A stretch of 33,366 nucleotides of DNA, taken from Pseudonocardia sp. GTDB taxonomy: Bacteria; Actinomycetota; Actinomycetes; Mycobacteriales; Pseudonocardiaceae. Positions 1-6,870 of the stretch are shown piece after piece (position 1 is the first letter of the stretch; the number at the start of each line of letters is the position of its first letter). The translations under genes and the position numbers were made by a program. Below the pieces are notes generated by a model. It saw nothing but the letters and a program-made list of their open reading frames with translations, was not told the DNA's origin and did no database searches. Location of the stretch: positions 1 through 33,366 of the forward strand of contig JAFASX010000159.1 in assembly GCA_019244295.1 (NCBI GenBank), in the 5' to 3' direction.

Positions 1-2
1 TC

Positions 3-200
3 ATCGTCGAAGTCGTCTCCGAACGGTTGTCCGGTGACGCGATCCTGTGCGATCTCGGGCCGGTCGGCGTCGCGTTGACCGGTGCGCCGTTCACGGTTGG
101 GCCCGGCTGGTTCGCCGGTGCCGACGAGCCGATCGCGGTCCTCGACGAACGAGTCGCGAAGCGGGCCGCGGACCAGATTCGAGCGATCCTCGGGCCCTGA
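3..200 (+). CDS. C-terminal end of an unidentified protein (cut by window edge)
   Basis: An open frame enters from the left edge and ends at TGA 198-200, giving 65 residues rich in Val, Ala and Gly. It has actinobacterial codon use, with G or C in nearly every third position. The visible part has a Leu-Cys-Asp-Leu-Gly-Pro stretch and a Pro-Phe-Thr-Val-Gly-Pro-Gly-Trp stretch, followed by a final amphipathic helix. I do not recognise the family. The start lies outside the window. It is the last intact-looking frame before the decayed accessory stretch, so the island boundary may lie just after it. Confidence 0.5.
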   Translation: MVEVVSERLSGDAILCDLGPVGVALTGAPFTVGPGWFAGADEPIAVLDERVAKRAADQIRAILGP

Positions 201-452
201 CCTCCGAGACCGACCAAAACCGAATACGCCGCAAGCACGGGCGTATCTCCTGGCGGGAGGCCCCACCCGCCAGTTCTGTGATCAGGGCTGGCGTTTCGCT
301 CATAACGGGGTGGTTTCCCCAGGGCGCATCCAGCGTCGCGGTCACCCGATACCGCTATCGCGGCATTCGGATACCAACCCCGTGGGCCATCACCGAACCA
401 ACCACCCGGTGATCAACGACGACACGCGGAGAGCCGGATGCTTGGTAACGGG

Positions 453-656
453 TTACTTCCGTTCGGCGGACAGGCGTCCGTCGAAGGCGATCTCGAAGGC
501 GTTGAGCGCGGCGATCCAGCGGTTGGACCAGCGTCGCTGGTCGGTGCTGGTGGGGTCCAGGCTTATGATCGCCAGGTAGACACACTTGAGTGCGGCTTGT
601 TCCTTGGGGAAATGTCCTCGGGCGTTGACCGCTCGGCGGTTCCGGCTCGTGTCGAT
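453..656 (-). pseudogene. C-terminal remnant of an IS256-family transposase
   Basis: Read on the minus strand, 68 codons end at TAA (453-455). They contain the signature Arg-Arg-Ala-Val-Asn-Ala-Arg-Gly-His-Phe-Pro-x-Glu-Gln-Ala-Ala-Leu-Lys, followed by a Leu-Tyr/Tyr-Leu-Ala strand and a Trp-x-Ala-Leu-Asn-x-Phe motif. This is the usual C-terminus of IS256-type DDE transposases. A TGA (657-659) blocks the frame upstream and the first ~340 residues are missing, so this is a dead fragment. It abuts the toxin-antitoxin locus at 671, so the IS end may have supplied or disrupted its upstream region. The family call rests on motif memory only. Confidence 0.75.
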
Positions 657-670
657 TCACGAGCCGTGAG

Positions 671-697
671 CGCTGCACTTCGCCCGTGAGTGCAGCG
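671..697. promoter_or_regulatory. Palindrome over the antitoxin start, candidate autoregulatory operator
   Basis: A perfect 9-bp inverted repeat, CGCTGCACT (671-679) and AGTGCAGCG (689-697), is separated by 9 nt. It straddles the GTG start of the antitoxin at 686. Type II antitoxins usually repress their own operon through such palindromes, which makes this a plausible operator. It could also form an RNA hairpin that hides the start codon. Confidence 0.45.
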
Positions 698-982
698 TTC
701 GAGGTCTCGCCGGACGATCCGCGCGGGGTTGCTGAGGCCTTCCGCCGGGCGGCCGACGGTGCGATCGTGCGGGTGGTGCGTGATGGGCAGCCGATCGCCG
801 ACATTGTCCCCGCCGGTGGGTTGTCCGACGACGAACGCGGGCTGATGATCGAACGGCGGATGGCGAGGCGGTTCGGAGCGCCCAGCTTGGCCGACTACCG
901 GCGGATCTACGACATTGAGGGCCTGCCGTGGCCCGGTGATGAGGTTGTGCGCCGCATGCAGGTCGTGGCGGACGCATCCTGA
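686..982 (+). CDS. Phd/YefM-like antitoxin of a type II toxin-antitoxin pair
   Basis: A 98-residue protein starting at GTG 686. Residues ~12-42 have the Phd/YefM-like pattern: an Arg-Arg-Ala-Ala-Asp-Gly turn, then Val-Arg-Val-Val-Arg-Asp-Gly-Gln-Pro-Ile-Ala-Asp-Ile-Val-Pro. The C-terminal ~45 residues carry a Tyr-Arg-Arg-Ile-Tyr and Leu-Pro-Trp-Pro-Gly-Asp-Glu motif. Almost the same tail occurs in the antitoxin at 2196-2414, so the two loci are paralogous. The frame ends in the sequence that opens the toxin-like frame downstream. The likely role is DNA binding and neutralisation of a PIN-domain ribonuclease. The start is uncertain because no clear ribosome binding site is visible, but the palindrome at 671-697 supports it. 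Confidence 0.7.
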   Translation: MSAAFEVSPDDPRGVAEAFRRAADGAIVRVVRDGQPIADIVPAGGLSDDERGLMIERRMARRFGAPSLADYRRIYDIEGLPWPGDEVVRRMQVVADAS

Positions 983-1275
983 ACACGCCGCAAGCACCCT
1001 CGGAGGTCACCGGCAAGGTCCTTGACGCCAGCGCGGTTTTGGCATGGGTCCAGGGCTTGGTGGTGATCCAAGCTTGGGTCGGTTGGGCACGTACCCCAGG
1101 ATTGACGCTGTTGCTGCCCGACCTGGCTCGCACCGAGATCCTCACCCTGCACCCCGATGCGGCCGGGTTGCTCGACGATCTGTGCCGCCGAGGACGCGCC
1201 CTCGGCATTCAACGCCACCGCGGCGGCAAGCAGTGCCTCGTGGACCCGCGGCGCTGCGGTGACATGAGGCTGTAG
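979..1275 (+). pseudogene. Degenerate PIN-domain toxin (VapC-like)
   Basis: The frame directly after the antitoxin reads Gly-Lys-Val-Leu-Asp-Ala-Ser-Ala-Val-Leu-Ala-Trp, the first beta strand of a PIN domain with its metal-binding Asp. It continues to Leu-Leu-Leu-Pro-Asp-Leu-Ala-Arg-Thr-Glu-Ile-Leu, the second acidic motif. No ATG, GTG or TTG lies in frame before the catalytic Asp; the only in-frame candidate is CTG at 979. The C-terminal part after ~residue 65 does not contain the expected Thr-x-Asp strand, and the frame ends at TAG 1273-1275. I read it as a toxin that has lost its start and its C-terminal half. It aligns by eye with the second broken toxin at 1805-2199. Confidence 0.5.
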
Positions 1276-1284
1276 CCCTGGCCA

Positions 1285-1770
1285 CGTCGGACCGTGCGTC
1301 CCTGCCGCAGAGCCTGTCGCTCCACCTCGCCCAGGCCGCCCTCGTGGTCAAGCAGGTGCCGTGCGATCTCGTCCGGCATCTCCACCCGCGCCACCTCCGG
1401 CTCGACCACGGCGGCGGCCACCGGCCGCTCCGGCCGGCTCGGCAGCCGGGCGACTTCGCGATCGGTGCGCGCGGTGATCATGGCGGCCTCGGTTTGGGCG
1501 ACGGCCTCCCGCCAGGCGTTGTCATAGGGACCGGGACGGTCACCGGCGTGGACGTATTGATCACGCGGCGGCTGGATGGCGGACGCGAGCCGACCACAGG
1601 CGGTGATCTCCCCCCTCGGCGACGGCCAAGTGCAGCGCGGTGGCCGCGGCCAGCAGGGACATACCGAACAACGCCAGTGCCCCTCACCCGTGTCGCCCGA
1701 GAACGCGCCCGAGAGCCACCGGCGAGACCTTTGAGGAAGCCCCGGCCTTCGCCTCACACGCCGGTGCGAG
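1285..1770 (-). pseudogene. Frameshifted remnant of an unidentified membrane-associated protein
   Basis: On the minus strand one frame gives a hydrophobic helix (Phe-Gly-Met-Ser-Leu-Leu-Ala-Ala-Ala-Thr-Ala-Leu-His-Leu-Ala-Val-Ala) around 1620-1680. A second frame (~1300-1600) gives a charged helical stretch with Asn-Ala-Trp-Arg-Glu-Ala-Val-Ala-Gln-Thr-Glu-Ala and a Glu-Pro-Glu-Val-Ala-Arg-Val-Glu-Met-Pro-Asp-Glu segment. Together they look like one short protein with an N-terminal TM helix and a cytoplasmic tail, broken by a frameshift near 1600. I do not recognise the family. It resembles the small accessory proteins of integrative elements only in general character. Confidence 0.3.
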
Positions 1771-1804
1771 CTGGAGCCGTCACGCCGCAGATGATCAAGA
1801 GGTG

Positions 1805-2199
1805 TTACAGCAGGTCGATCTCCAGGTCTGGTGCGATGCGCTGCAGTCGGCCTGGGTCGGTGGTCAGCACGGGCCAGCCCCGTTGGCGGGCCACCACAGG
1901 ATCACCTGTCCGGCGATGCCGTCCCAGGCTCGGGACTCGTCCAATAGGTGGATCACCTTCAGCGCGTCGGCTGACGAAAGCTCAGCATAGATCACGGAGG
2001 GATGGTCGAGTAGTAGCGACAGCAGGATGTCGGTGTTTAGATACACTACTCATACGTGCGGACTTCGATCACCGCTAGCGCGGGGGACGTAGAGCACGAT
2101 GCCGAGTTCTTTGGCAGCGGCCAGCCGCGAGCCCATCGCCACACTGCCCCGGACATAGACGACAAGGGCGCTGGGGTCGATGACTTTCCCGTCAATCAC
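1805..2199 (-). pseudogene. PIN-domain toxin broken by frameshifts
   Basis: The frame starts at GTG 2197-2199, overlapping the TGA of the antitoxin upstream (GTGA). It opens with Gly-Lys-Val-Ile-Asp-Pro-Ser-Ala-Leu, the first PIN motif. The reading then shifts near 2075 (Val-Pro-Ala-Leu-Ala-Val-Ile-Glu-Val-Arg-Thr) and meets in-frame stops near 2045-2060. It resumes as a helical stretch (Asn-Thr-Asp-Ile-Leu-Leu-Ser-Leu-Leu-Leu-Asp) and shifts again near 1885, ending Trp-Pro-Val-Leu-Thr-Thr-Asp-Pro and then the TAA at 1805-1807. The three pieces in order make one complete VapC-like toxin of ~130 residues, so at least two frameshifts inactivated it. Confidence 0.6.
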
Positions 2200-2414
2200 C
2201 CGGCGAACGCGGCGTCAGCCACCGGGTAGAGACGTCGGATTTCGTCGTCACCGGGCCAGGCCACGCCGATGCTGCGGTAGACCCGGCGGTAATGCTCCAG
2301 AGTAGGTGCGCCGCGTTCGGAGACTAGCTCGGCCAGGATGGCGTCCGCTTTGGCCCTCTGCATCGGGGGCAGGGGCACCCCGGGCTGGGGCTCCCAGGTG
2401 TCAGTGGCATCCAC
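2196..2414 (-). CDS. Antitoxin paralogous to the one at 686-982
   Basis: A 72-residue frame from GTG 2412-2414. The first ~20 residues are Pro-rich and the rest is helical. The C-terminus has His-Tyr-Arg-Arg-Val-Tyr and Val-Ala-Trp-Pro-Gly-Asp-Asp-Glu, nearly the same as the tail of the other antitoxin in this island. It lacks the N-terminal Phd-like DNA-binding part seen in that protein. It is therefore either a shorter antitoxin type or the remaining toxin-binding half. Its TGA overlaps the GTG of the damaged toxin, the usual coupling in such operons. Confidence 0.55.
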   Translation of the reverse strand: MDATDTWEPQPGVPLPPMQRAKADAILAELVSERGAPTLEHYRRVYRSIGVAWPGDDEIRRLYPVADAAFAG

Positions 2415-2477
2415 CCGGGGCAGCCTAGCCGATCGGACGCTGTTGCGTTGCGCGACGTGGGAGAGCGGGGCACAGGG

Positions 2478-2604
2478 GGATCCGGCGGCGGGAGATCTGG
2501 GTGGAGGGCGCCAACATCTGGCGCAACCCCGACGACGACCTGCCACCACCCGACTTCGACGACAACCGAGATGTCCACTACCGGCCGGGCAAGTTGTCGT
2601 TACT
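2478..2604 (+). pseudogene. Short internal fragment of an unidentified protein
   Basis: In one plus frame the sequence reads Arg-Glu-Ile-Trp-Val-Glu-Gly-Ala-Asn-Ile-Trp-Arg-Asn-Pro, then an Asp/Pro-rich run and Asp-Asn-Arg-Asp-Val-His-Tyr-Arg-Pro-Gly. The codon bias is strong. The bias disappears abruptly after ~2604, where composition turns AT-richer. Neither end shows a credible start or stop, so I treat it as a scrap of a larger gene cut by the event that brought in the following stretch. Family unknown. Confidence 0.3.
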
Positions 2605-3060
2605 GTCGAGTAGCTTATTGAATTGTTGGTGCATTAGTCGAACTTGGGTGATGATCGTGCGCCACGAGCGCGGAAGGAGGTCCGATGGAGGTTGGGCTTC
2701 GTTTGCTGTTGTAACTGCGTCTGAGATGGGGGTAGGTCTTGCGGAGCCGTTTTGCGGGGGATGGCTTCACACCGCCGCATGCGGCGTTGGTTAAGAGATG
2801 CTGATGCCGCTGGCGCGGCGCTCGTGGGTCAATGAAACTGTGGGCGCGTCGTGCGCTGACGTCGTGATGGCTTGGCGCAATGCCGTTAAGTTAGGGGTGG
2901 GAGTCTTGTTGCGGGACGCACGTACGGTTGATGGTTTGAGTTGACTCTCTGCGTGTTTAGTGTGTGAGTAAATCTGTTAGGGTTTGTGGTTCGGTATTAT
3001 GTTCGCGATTGTCACGGATTGGTTCGGCGTGTCGGTGCTGGACATCCACGGACATGGTGC
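2605..3060. other. Lower-GC non-coding stretch with one solitary MITE-like end
   Basis: No frame here has actinobacterial codon bias, and the base composition is clearly less GC-rich than its surroundings. Near 2876-2893 the sequence CAATGCCGTTAAGTTAGG matches the termini of the two MITE-like elements downstream, so it is probably an orphan end. A strong Shine-Dalgarno (AAGGAGGT, ~2672-2679) precedes an ATG at 2684 that encodes only nine residues, including three consecutive Leu, before TAA. This could be a leader peptide or chance. Confidence 0.4.
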
Positions 3061-3268
3061 CAATGCCGTTTAGTTAAGCATTTGGCCTGGTCAGGGCGGA
3101 TGTAGACGCTTTGACCGGGGGGATGCATGACCAAGCTGATCCCTTCGGGAGCATAAGATCAACGAAACCCCACGTAGCGCCAGTGCGGCGCGAGGCTGCG
3201 GATCACGTCATCTTCGACACCCAAAGCCGCTCCTGACCCGCGGAAACGATCCTTATTACGCGGCATTG
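3060..3268. repeat. MITE-like element, copy 1
   Basis: This ~209-bp unit is bounded by CAATGCCGTTTAGTTAAG on the left and, read inward from the right, CAATGCCGCGTAATAAGG. These are imperfect terminal inverted repeats. The interior (GGCCTGGTCAGGGC, a TTCGGGAGCA segment, GAGGCTGCGGATCA, GGAAACGATCCTTA) recurs nearly unchanged in copy 2. No transposase is encoded. The termini resemble those I associate with actinobacterial IS4-type elements, but I cannot confirm that without a search. Confidence 0.7.
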
Positions 3269-3327
3269 GGGGACGGAGCACGGGGATGAGTAACACATGA
3301 TGTGGGCATGAGCGAACGGCTCACGCT

Positions 3328-3391
3328 CGCACACACCGTGTGTACGCCGCACACACGCTGCAGCACGTGTGCGGCGTACACAACGTGTGCG
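3328..3391. repeat. Long palindrome between the two MITE-like copies
   Basis: The inner arms TGTGTACGCCGCACAC (3339-3354) and GTGTGCGGCGTACACA (3367-3382) are perfect 16-bp complements around a 12-nt centre. Outer arms CGCACAC (3328-3334) and GTGTGCG (3385-3391) extend the stem past a small bulge. It could be a strong operator, a DNA cruciform such as an origin or recombination site, or a transcription terminator without a U tract. It does not overlap any credible gene. Confidence 0.7.
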
Positions 3392-3431
3392 TGGAGCTAG
3401 CGTCGCGTCATGACGATCGTTTGTTCCGGCG

Positions 3432-3650
3432 GCACTGCCGCTTGGTGAAACATGTGGCCTGGTCAGGGCAGATGTAGATGCTTTGACCAGGAGCGATGCA
3501 TGACCAAGTTGATCCCTTCGGGAGCATGTGATCAACGAAACCCTAGGTAGCGCCGGTGCGGCGCGTGACGCGAGGCTGCGGATCATGCCATCTTCGACAC
3601 CGAAAACCGCTCTGGACCTGCGGAAACGATCCTTAACTTAGCGGCATTGG
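3432..3650. repeat. MITE-like element, copy 2, inserted at the integrase gene
   Basis: A second copy of the repeat, in direct orientation to copy 1. The left end, ACTGCCGCTTGGTGAAACATGTGG, is diverged. The interior is closely similar, with a small insertion near 3566. The right end, read inward, is CAATGCCGCTAAGTTAAGG. The right end stops at ~3650, and integrase coding sequence continues immediately from 3651. The element therefore sits inside, or replaced the front of, that gene. Confidence 0.7.
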
Positions 3651-4202
3651 ACTTGGGCCCACGGTTGCGACAAGCCCTGCGGGAGGTCGGCCGGGTATTG
3701 CCCGGCCAGGAAGAAGGGGCGACCTGATACCGCCGCTACGAAATCTCGGGCAGGGAGGAGGGGCATGGGCTTGCCGGACCCGGTGATCGAGTTGCTCAAG
3801 CAGCACCACGCGCAGCAGGCGAAGGAAGCGGAAGTCGCCTGTGAGCTGTGGACTGACACGGGGTTCGTCTTCACCACCCGACGTGGCCAGCCGATCAACC
3901 CGAGCACCGACTACCACGAGTGGAAGCGCCTACTCGGCCGTGCAGAGGTCCCCGAGCGACGGCTCCATGACGCCCGTCACACGGCGGCGACTGTGCTCCT
4001 CCTACTCGGCGTACCGGAGCGGACCGTCATGGCGATCATGGGATGGTCGAGCACCGCGATGGCGGCTCGCTACCAACACGTCATCGCCTCCATCCGGCGT
4101 GACGTCGCGCAGCAGATCGGCGGACTGCTTTGGAAGCCACCGATCGAGGGTCGGACAACAGGGGAGGAGCCGTCAGCGGACGGGGCAACGCCGGCCGCCT
4201 GA
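3651..4202 (+). pseudogene. C-terminal part of a tyrosine integrase, truncated by a MITE-like element
   Basis: From 3651 the frame reads Trp-Ala-His-Gly-Cys, a Cys-Pro-Ala-Arg-Lys stretch, Lys-Ser-Arg-Ala-Gly-Arg-Arg, then Gly-Leu-Pro-Asp-Pro-Val-Ile-Glu-Leu-Leu. This is the typical interior of actinobacterial phage/ICE integrases. The catalytic core follows: Leu-His-Asp-Ala-Arg-His-Thr (His-x-x-Arg motif), Gly-Trp-Ser-Ser (Trp in the usual His/Trp position) and Ala-Arg-Tyr-Gln-His-Val with the nucleophilic Tyr. An ATG at 3765 allows a 145-residue product, but the N-terminal arm and core-binding domains and the first catalytic Arg are gone, so activity is unlikely. It ends 85 bp from tRNA-Ser, the usual position for an integrase that used the tRNA as its attachment site. 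Confidence 0.8.
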
Positions 4203-4287
4203 CAGGGCATTTGCCACCAGAAATGCAACCAGCCTGGACGGCGGGCCGCTGGACGGGCACAGCGGTTCGCCGTTCCCGCTGGTCAGG

Positions 4288-4377
4288 TGGCGGAGGATGC
4301 GGGATTCGAACCCGCGAGGGCTGTAACACCCAACACGCTTTCCAAGCGTGCGCCCTAGGCCACTAGGCGAATCCTCC
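4288..4377 (-). tRNA. tRNA-Ser (anticodon GGA)
   Basis: A complete class II tRNA on the minus strand. The acceptor stem pairs GGAGGAT with ATCCTCC, the 3-prime CCA is encoded (4288-4290), and the T-arm reads GGGTTCGAATCCC. The anticodon stem CACGC/GCGTG closes the loop TTGGAAA with GGA at 4341-4343, and there is a long variable arm. A TAAACT hexamer at 4385-4390, 7 nt before the mature 5-prime end, is a credible -10 box. The 3-prime end faces the integrase remnant, fitting use as an attB. I searched by eye for a second copy of the T-arm/acceptor sequence to the left and found none, so the other attachment end is lost or outside the window. Confidence 0.95.
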
Positions 4378-4452
4378 AGCTGGGAGTTTAGCGCTCCGCC
4401 CGCTGGACGCCCGGTTGGACCGCCCGGTCTGTAAGCCTGCGGCGGGTTGCCC

Positions 4453-4458
4453 CTACAC
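4453..4458 (+). promoter_or_regulatory. Probable -10 box of the SRP RNA gene
   Basis: TACACT lies 7-8 nt before the inferred 5-prime end of the SRP RNA. A weak -35 (TGTAAG, 4430-4435) sits 17 nt upstream. The position relative to the RNA is the main support. Confidence 0.4.
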
Positions 4459-4465
4459 TAGGCCC

Positions 4466-4554
4466 TGGATCCCGTGCGGCGTCCAACCTGTGAACCCCCC
4501 CAGGGCCGGAAGGCAGCAAGGGTCAACGGGCTCTGGCGGGTGCGCGGGGTCCCC
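4466..4554 (+). ncRNA. ffs: 4.5S signal recognition particle RNA
   Basis: The apical domain CAGGGCCGGAAGGCAGCAAGGGT (4501-4523) holds the GGAA tetraloop and the symmetric internal loop that bind Ffh. The ends pair as one long helix: GGATCCCGTGC with GCGCGGGGTCC, including G-U pairs. The ~90-nt size fits the short bacterial form. The RNA binds Ffh and FtsY to target nascent membrane proteins. The position between tRNA-Ser and dnaX is common in actinobacteria. The exact ends are inferred from pairing. Confidence 0.92.
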
Positions 4555-4574
4555 TCATGTTTCATGTAGGGGAC
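4549..4574 (+). terminator. Hairpin just after the SRP RNA
   Basis: GTCCCCTCATG and CATGTAGGGGAC can pair around a TTT loop, with one bulged T. No U tract follows, which is usual for GC-rich actinobacterial terminators. It overlaps the last bases of the SRP RNA, so it may compete with or complete its closing stem. Confidence 0.45.
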
Positions 4575-4586
4575 CTGCTGGCGAGT

Positions 4587-4865
4587 TCACTCCACAGCGG
4601 CCGCGTTCACCCGCTTGACGTATGCGATCAGCTCGGGTGCCAGGCCACCTCGCTGAACCATCAGCTCGCTGTTCTCCCGATACATGTTGCTCGATGACGC
4701 GGATAGCGCGGCCCGAGTTCACGCAGCGCAAGCACCCGGTAGAGCCGGTCCACGTCTGGCTCGGCATACCGTCGGTGAGCGGGTTCAAGCTCGAATTTCG
4801 AGAGTGCCTGAGCGCTCGGAATGCTGTCGGGGTGTCCGGGTAACCTCGCGGGCGTGGCGCTGGCT
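4587..4865 (-). pseudogene. Remnant of a MerR/TipA-type regulator
   Basis: Two minus-strand pieces in different frames look like parts of one gene. The first (~4700-4865) reads Arg-Arg-Tyr-Ala-Glu-Pro-Asp-Val-Asp-Arg-Leu-Tyr-Arg-Val-Leu-Ala-Leu-Arg-Glu-Leu-Gly. That is the MerR-type helix-turn-helix wing, where an effector-sensing regulator contacts its promoter. The second (4587-~4685) reads Met-Tyr-Arg-Glu-Asn, then Gly-Gly-Leu-Ala-Pro-Glu-Leu-Ile-Ala-Tyr-Val-Lys-Arg-Val-Asn, and ends at TGA 4587-4589. It resembles the end of a ligand-sensing domain. Most of the middle is deleted. It overlaps the start of dnaX on the other strand and is not functional. Confidence 0.5.
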
Positions 4866-6785
4866 CTATATCGCAAGTACCGCCCGGCGAGCTTCACCGA
4901 TCTGGTCGGGCAGGAGCACGTCACGCAGCCGCTGCGCACCGCGTTGGCCGCCGGCCGGATCAACCATGCTTACCTGTTCTCCGGCCCGCGTGGCTGCGGC
5001 AAGACATCCTCGGCGCGAATTCTCGCCCGTTCGCTGAACTGCGAGCAGGGCCCGACGCCGGATCCGTGCGGAATATGTCCGTCTTGCATGGCGCTGGCCC
5101 CGGAAGGGCCCGGCAACATCGACGTGATCGAGCTGGACGCGGCCTCGCACGGGGGAGTGGACGATGCTAGGGAACTGCGGGATCGGGCGTTCTACGCTCC
5201 CGCCCAGTCCCGTTACCGAGTGTTCATCGTCGACGAGGCGCACATGGTCACCCCGCAGGGTTTCAACGCCCTGCTCAAGATCGTCGAGGAGCCGCCAGAA
5301 CACCTCGTCTTCGTGTTCGCTACCACTGAGCCGGACAAGGTGCTGCCGACGATCCGGTCGCGCACCCACCACTATCCGTTCCGGCTGATCCCACCGGGCA
5401 CGCTGCGTGGACTGTTGGAGCGAATCTGCGCGGAGGAGAACGTCACAATCGCGGCGCCAGTCTTTCCATTGGTCATCCGGGCTGGCGGGGGTTCCGCGCG
5501 CGACTCGCTGTCGGTGCTGGATCAGCTGTTGTCCGGAGCTGGCCCAGAGGGGGTGACCTACGAGCGTGCGGTGGCATTGCTCGGGGTCACGGATGTTGCG
5601 CTGATCGACGACGCGGTCGATGCGTTGGCCGCGGCGGATGGGGCGGCGGTGTTCCAGGCCGTGGATCGGCTGGTTGAGGCTGGCCATGACCCGCGCCGCT
5701 TCGCCACCGAGCTGTTAGAGCGGCTGCGTGATCTGATGCTGATCCAGGCAGTTCCTGAGGCGGCTGCCCGAGGGTTGGTGAACGCCCCGGCCGATGAGTT
5801 GGCTCGGATGGCAGACCAGGCTGGGCGACTGGGCGCGGCAACGCTCAGCCGGTACGCCGAGATCCTGCACACCGGGTTGACCGAGATGCGGGGGGCAACG
5901 GCGCCCAGGTTGCTGCTTGAGCTGCTCTGCGGGCGGATGCTGCTGCCGGCCGCATCGACGGCCGACGCCGCGCTGCTGCAACGGCTTGAGCGGATGGAGC
6001 GGCGGATAGATATCGCTCCGGCCGCCGCAGGTCCGTCCGTGGCCGCCACGCCGTCGACGGCCAGCTCGACGCCTGTCGTCGAACCGTCGTCCTCGTCCGC
6101 TCGCCGGCCGTCGACGTCATCCTCGTCGCGGGCGGAACCTCTGTCGCGCGCCCAGCCACAGCCGCGGGCAGAGTCACAGCTGCGGGCAGAGTCACAGCCG
6201 CGGGCAGAGCGGCCGACGCGGATGGCCGCTTCGGCCGAGCCCGAGCCGCGGCGCTCCGGTGCGCTCGACGCCGCCGCTGTCCGACGGATATGGCCAGACG
6301 TGCTCGCGGTCGCCAAGGACGCCAGCCGCAGCACCGGCGCGCTACTGGTCAACGCTGGGATCAAGGCGGTGGACGGCGGAACACTGGTATTGACCATTGG
6401 GTCAGCGCCCCTGGCCCGCCGACTGTCCGAACAGCGCAACACCGACGTGGTCTCGGCCGCGCTGCATACCGTGCTCGGCGTGGACTGGAAGGTGCGTTGC
6501 GACTACGACGGCGGCGGTGGCCAAGCTTCTGTGTCGACCGCGTCGAGCCCGCCCGCCGCGTCGGCGACACCAGCCCGTCGATCCTCGCCGACGGCCGTGC
6601 CTCGCAGGTCGGCGTCGTCCGAACCACCGCCACCAGAGCCGCCCTCAGACGAGGACGAAGAAGAGATGCTCGCCGAAGCGGCCACCGCCCACCCTGATGA
6701 TGCCCCTCGGCGCGATCCGGAGGAAGTGGCGATCGAGCTGCTCGCCGCCCAGCTCGGCGCCCGCGCGATGGATGGCCGTCTCTGA
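4854..6785 (+). CDS. dnaX: DNA polymerase III subunit gamma/tau
   Basis: The clamp-loader ATPase subunit, 643 residues from GTG 4854. This start puts the family N-terminus (Leu-Tyr-Arg-Lys-Tyr-Arg-Pro) at residue 5; an in-frame ATG at 4821 would add 11 unconserved residues. Features in order: Walker A Gly-Pro-Arg-Gly-Cys-Gly-Lys-Thr (44-51); a zinc-binding cluster with Cys-Gly-Ile-Cys-Pro-Ser-Cys; Walker B Val-Asp-Glu-Ala-His; sensor 1/arginine-finger region Ala-Thr-Thr-Glu-Pro-Asp-Lys with Ser-Arg; then the collar domain. After that come a Ser/Arg/Pro/Gln-rich linker and an acidic C-terminal region that should bind the polymerase alpha subunit. The linker contains short tandem Arg-Ala-Glu-(Ser/Pro)-Gln units (6150-6210). 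There is no sign of the programmed frameshift used by enterobacteria. Confidence 0.96.
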   Translation: MALALYRKYRPASFTDLVGQEHVTQPLRTALAAGRINHAYLFSGPRGCGKTSSARILARSLNCEQGPTPDPCGICPSCMALAPEGPGNIDVIELDAASHGGVDDARELRDRAFYAPAQSRYRVFIVDEAHMVTPQGFNALLKIVEEPPEHLVFVFATTEPDKVLPTIRSRTHHYPFRLIPPGTLRGLLERICAEENVTIAAPVFPLVIRAGGGSARDSLSVLDQLLSGAGPEGVTYERAVALLGVTDVALIDDAVDALAAADGAAVFQAVDRLVEAGHDPRRFATELLERLRDLMLIQAVPEAAARGLVNAPADELARMADQAGRLGAATLSRYAEILHTGLTEMRGATAPRLLLELLCGRMLLPAASTADAALLQRLERMERRIDIAPAAAGPSVAATPSTASSTPVVEPSSSSARRPSTSSSSRAEPLSRAQPQPRAESQLRAESQPRAERPTRMAASAEPEPRRSGALDAAAVRRIWPDVLAVAKDASRSTGALLVNAGIKAVDGGTLVLTIGSAPLARRLSEQRNTDVVSAALHTVLGVDWKVRCDYDGGGGQASVSTASSPPAASATPARRSSPTAVPRRSASSEPPPPEPPSDEDEEEMLAEAATAHPDDAPRRDPEEVAIELLAAQLGARAMDGRL

Positions 6786-6870
6786 ACGTATTGGCTTGCT
6801 CGTTAGAAAAACGCGGGACGCCACTCGCGGAGCCGACTCAACTGATTCTTGGCCCGTGACTCCTAACCGA

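Noticed and set aside
2684..2713. A nine-residue Leu-rich leader peptide after AAGGAGGT.
   Set aside because: No downstream amino-acid gene and no alternative stems are visible, so it is mentioned only within the intergenic entry.
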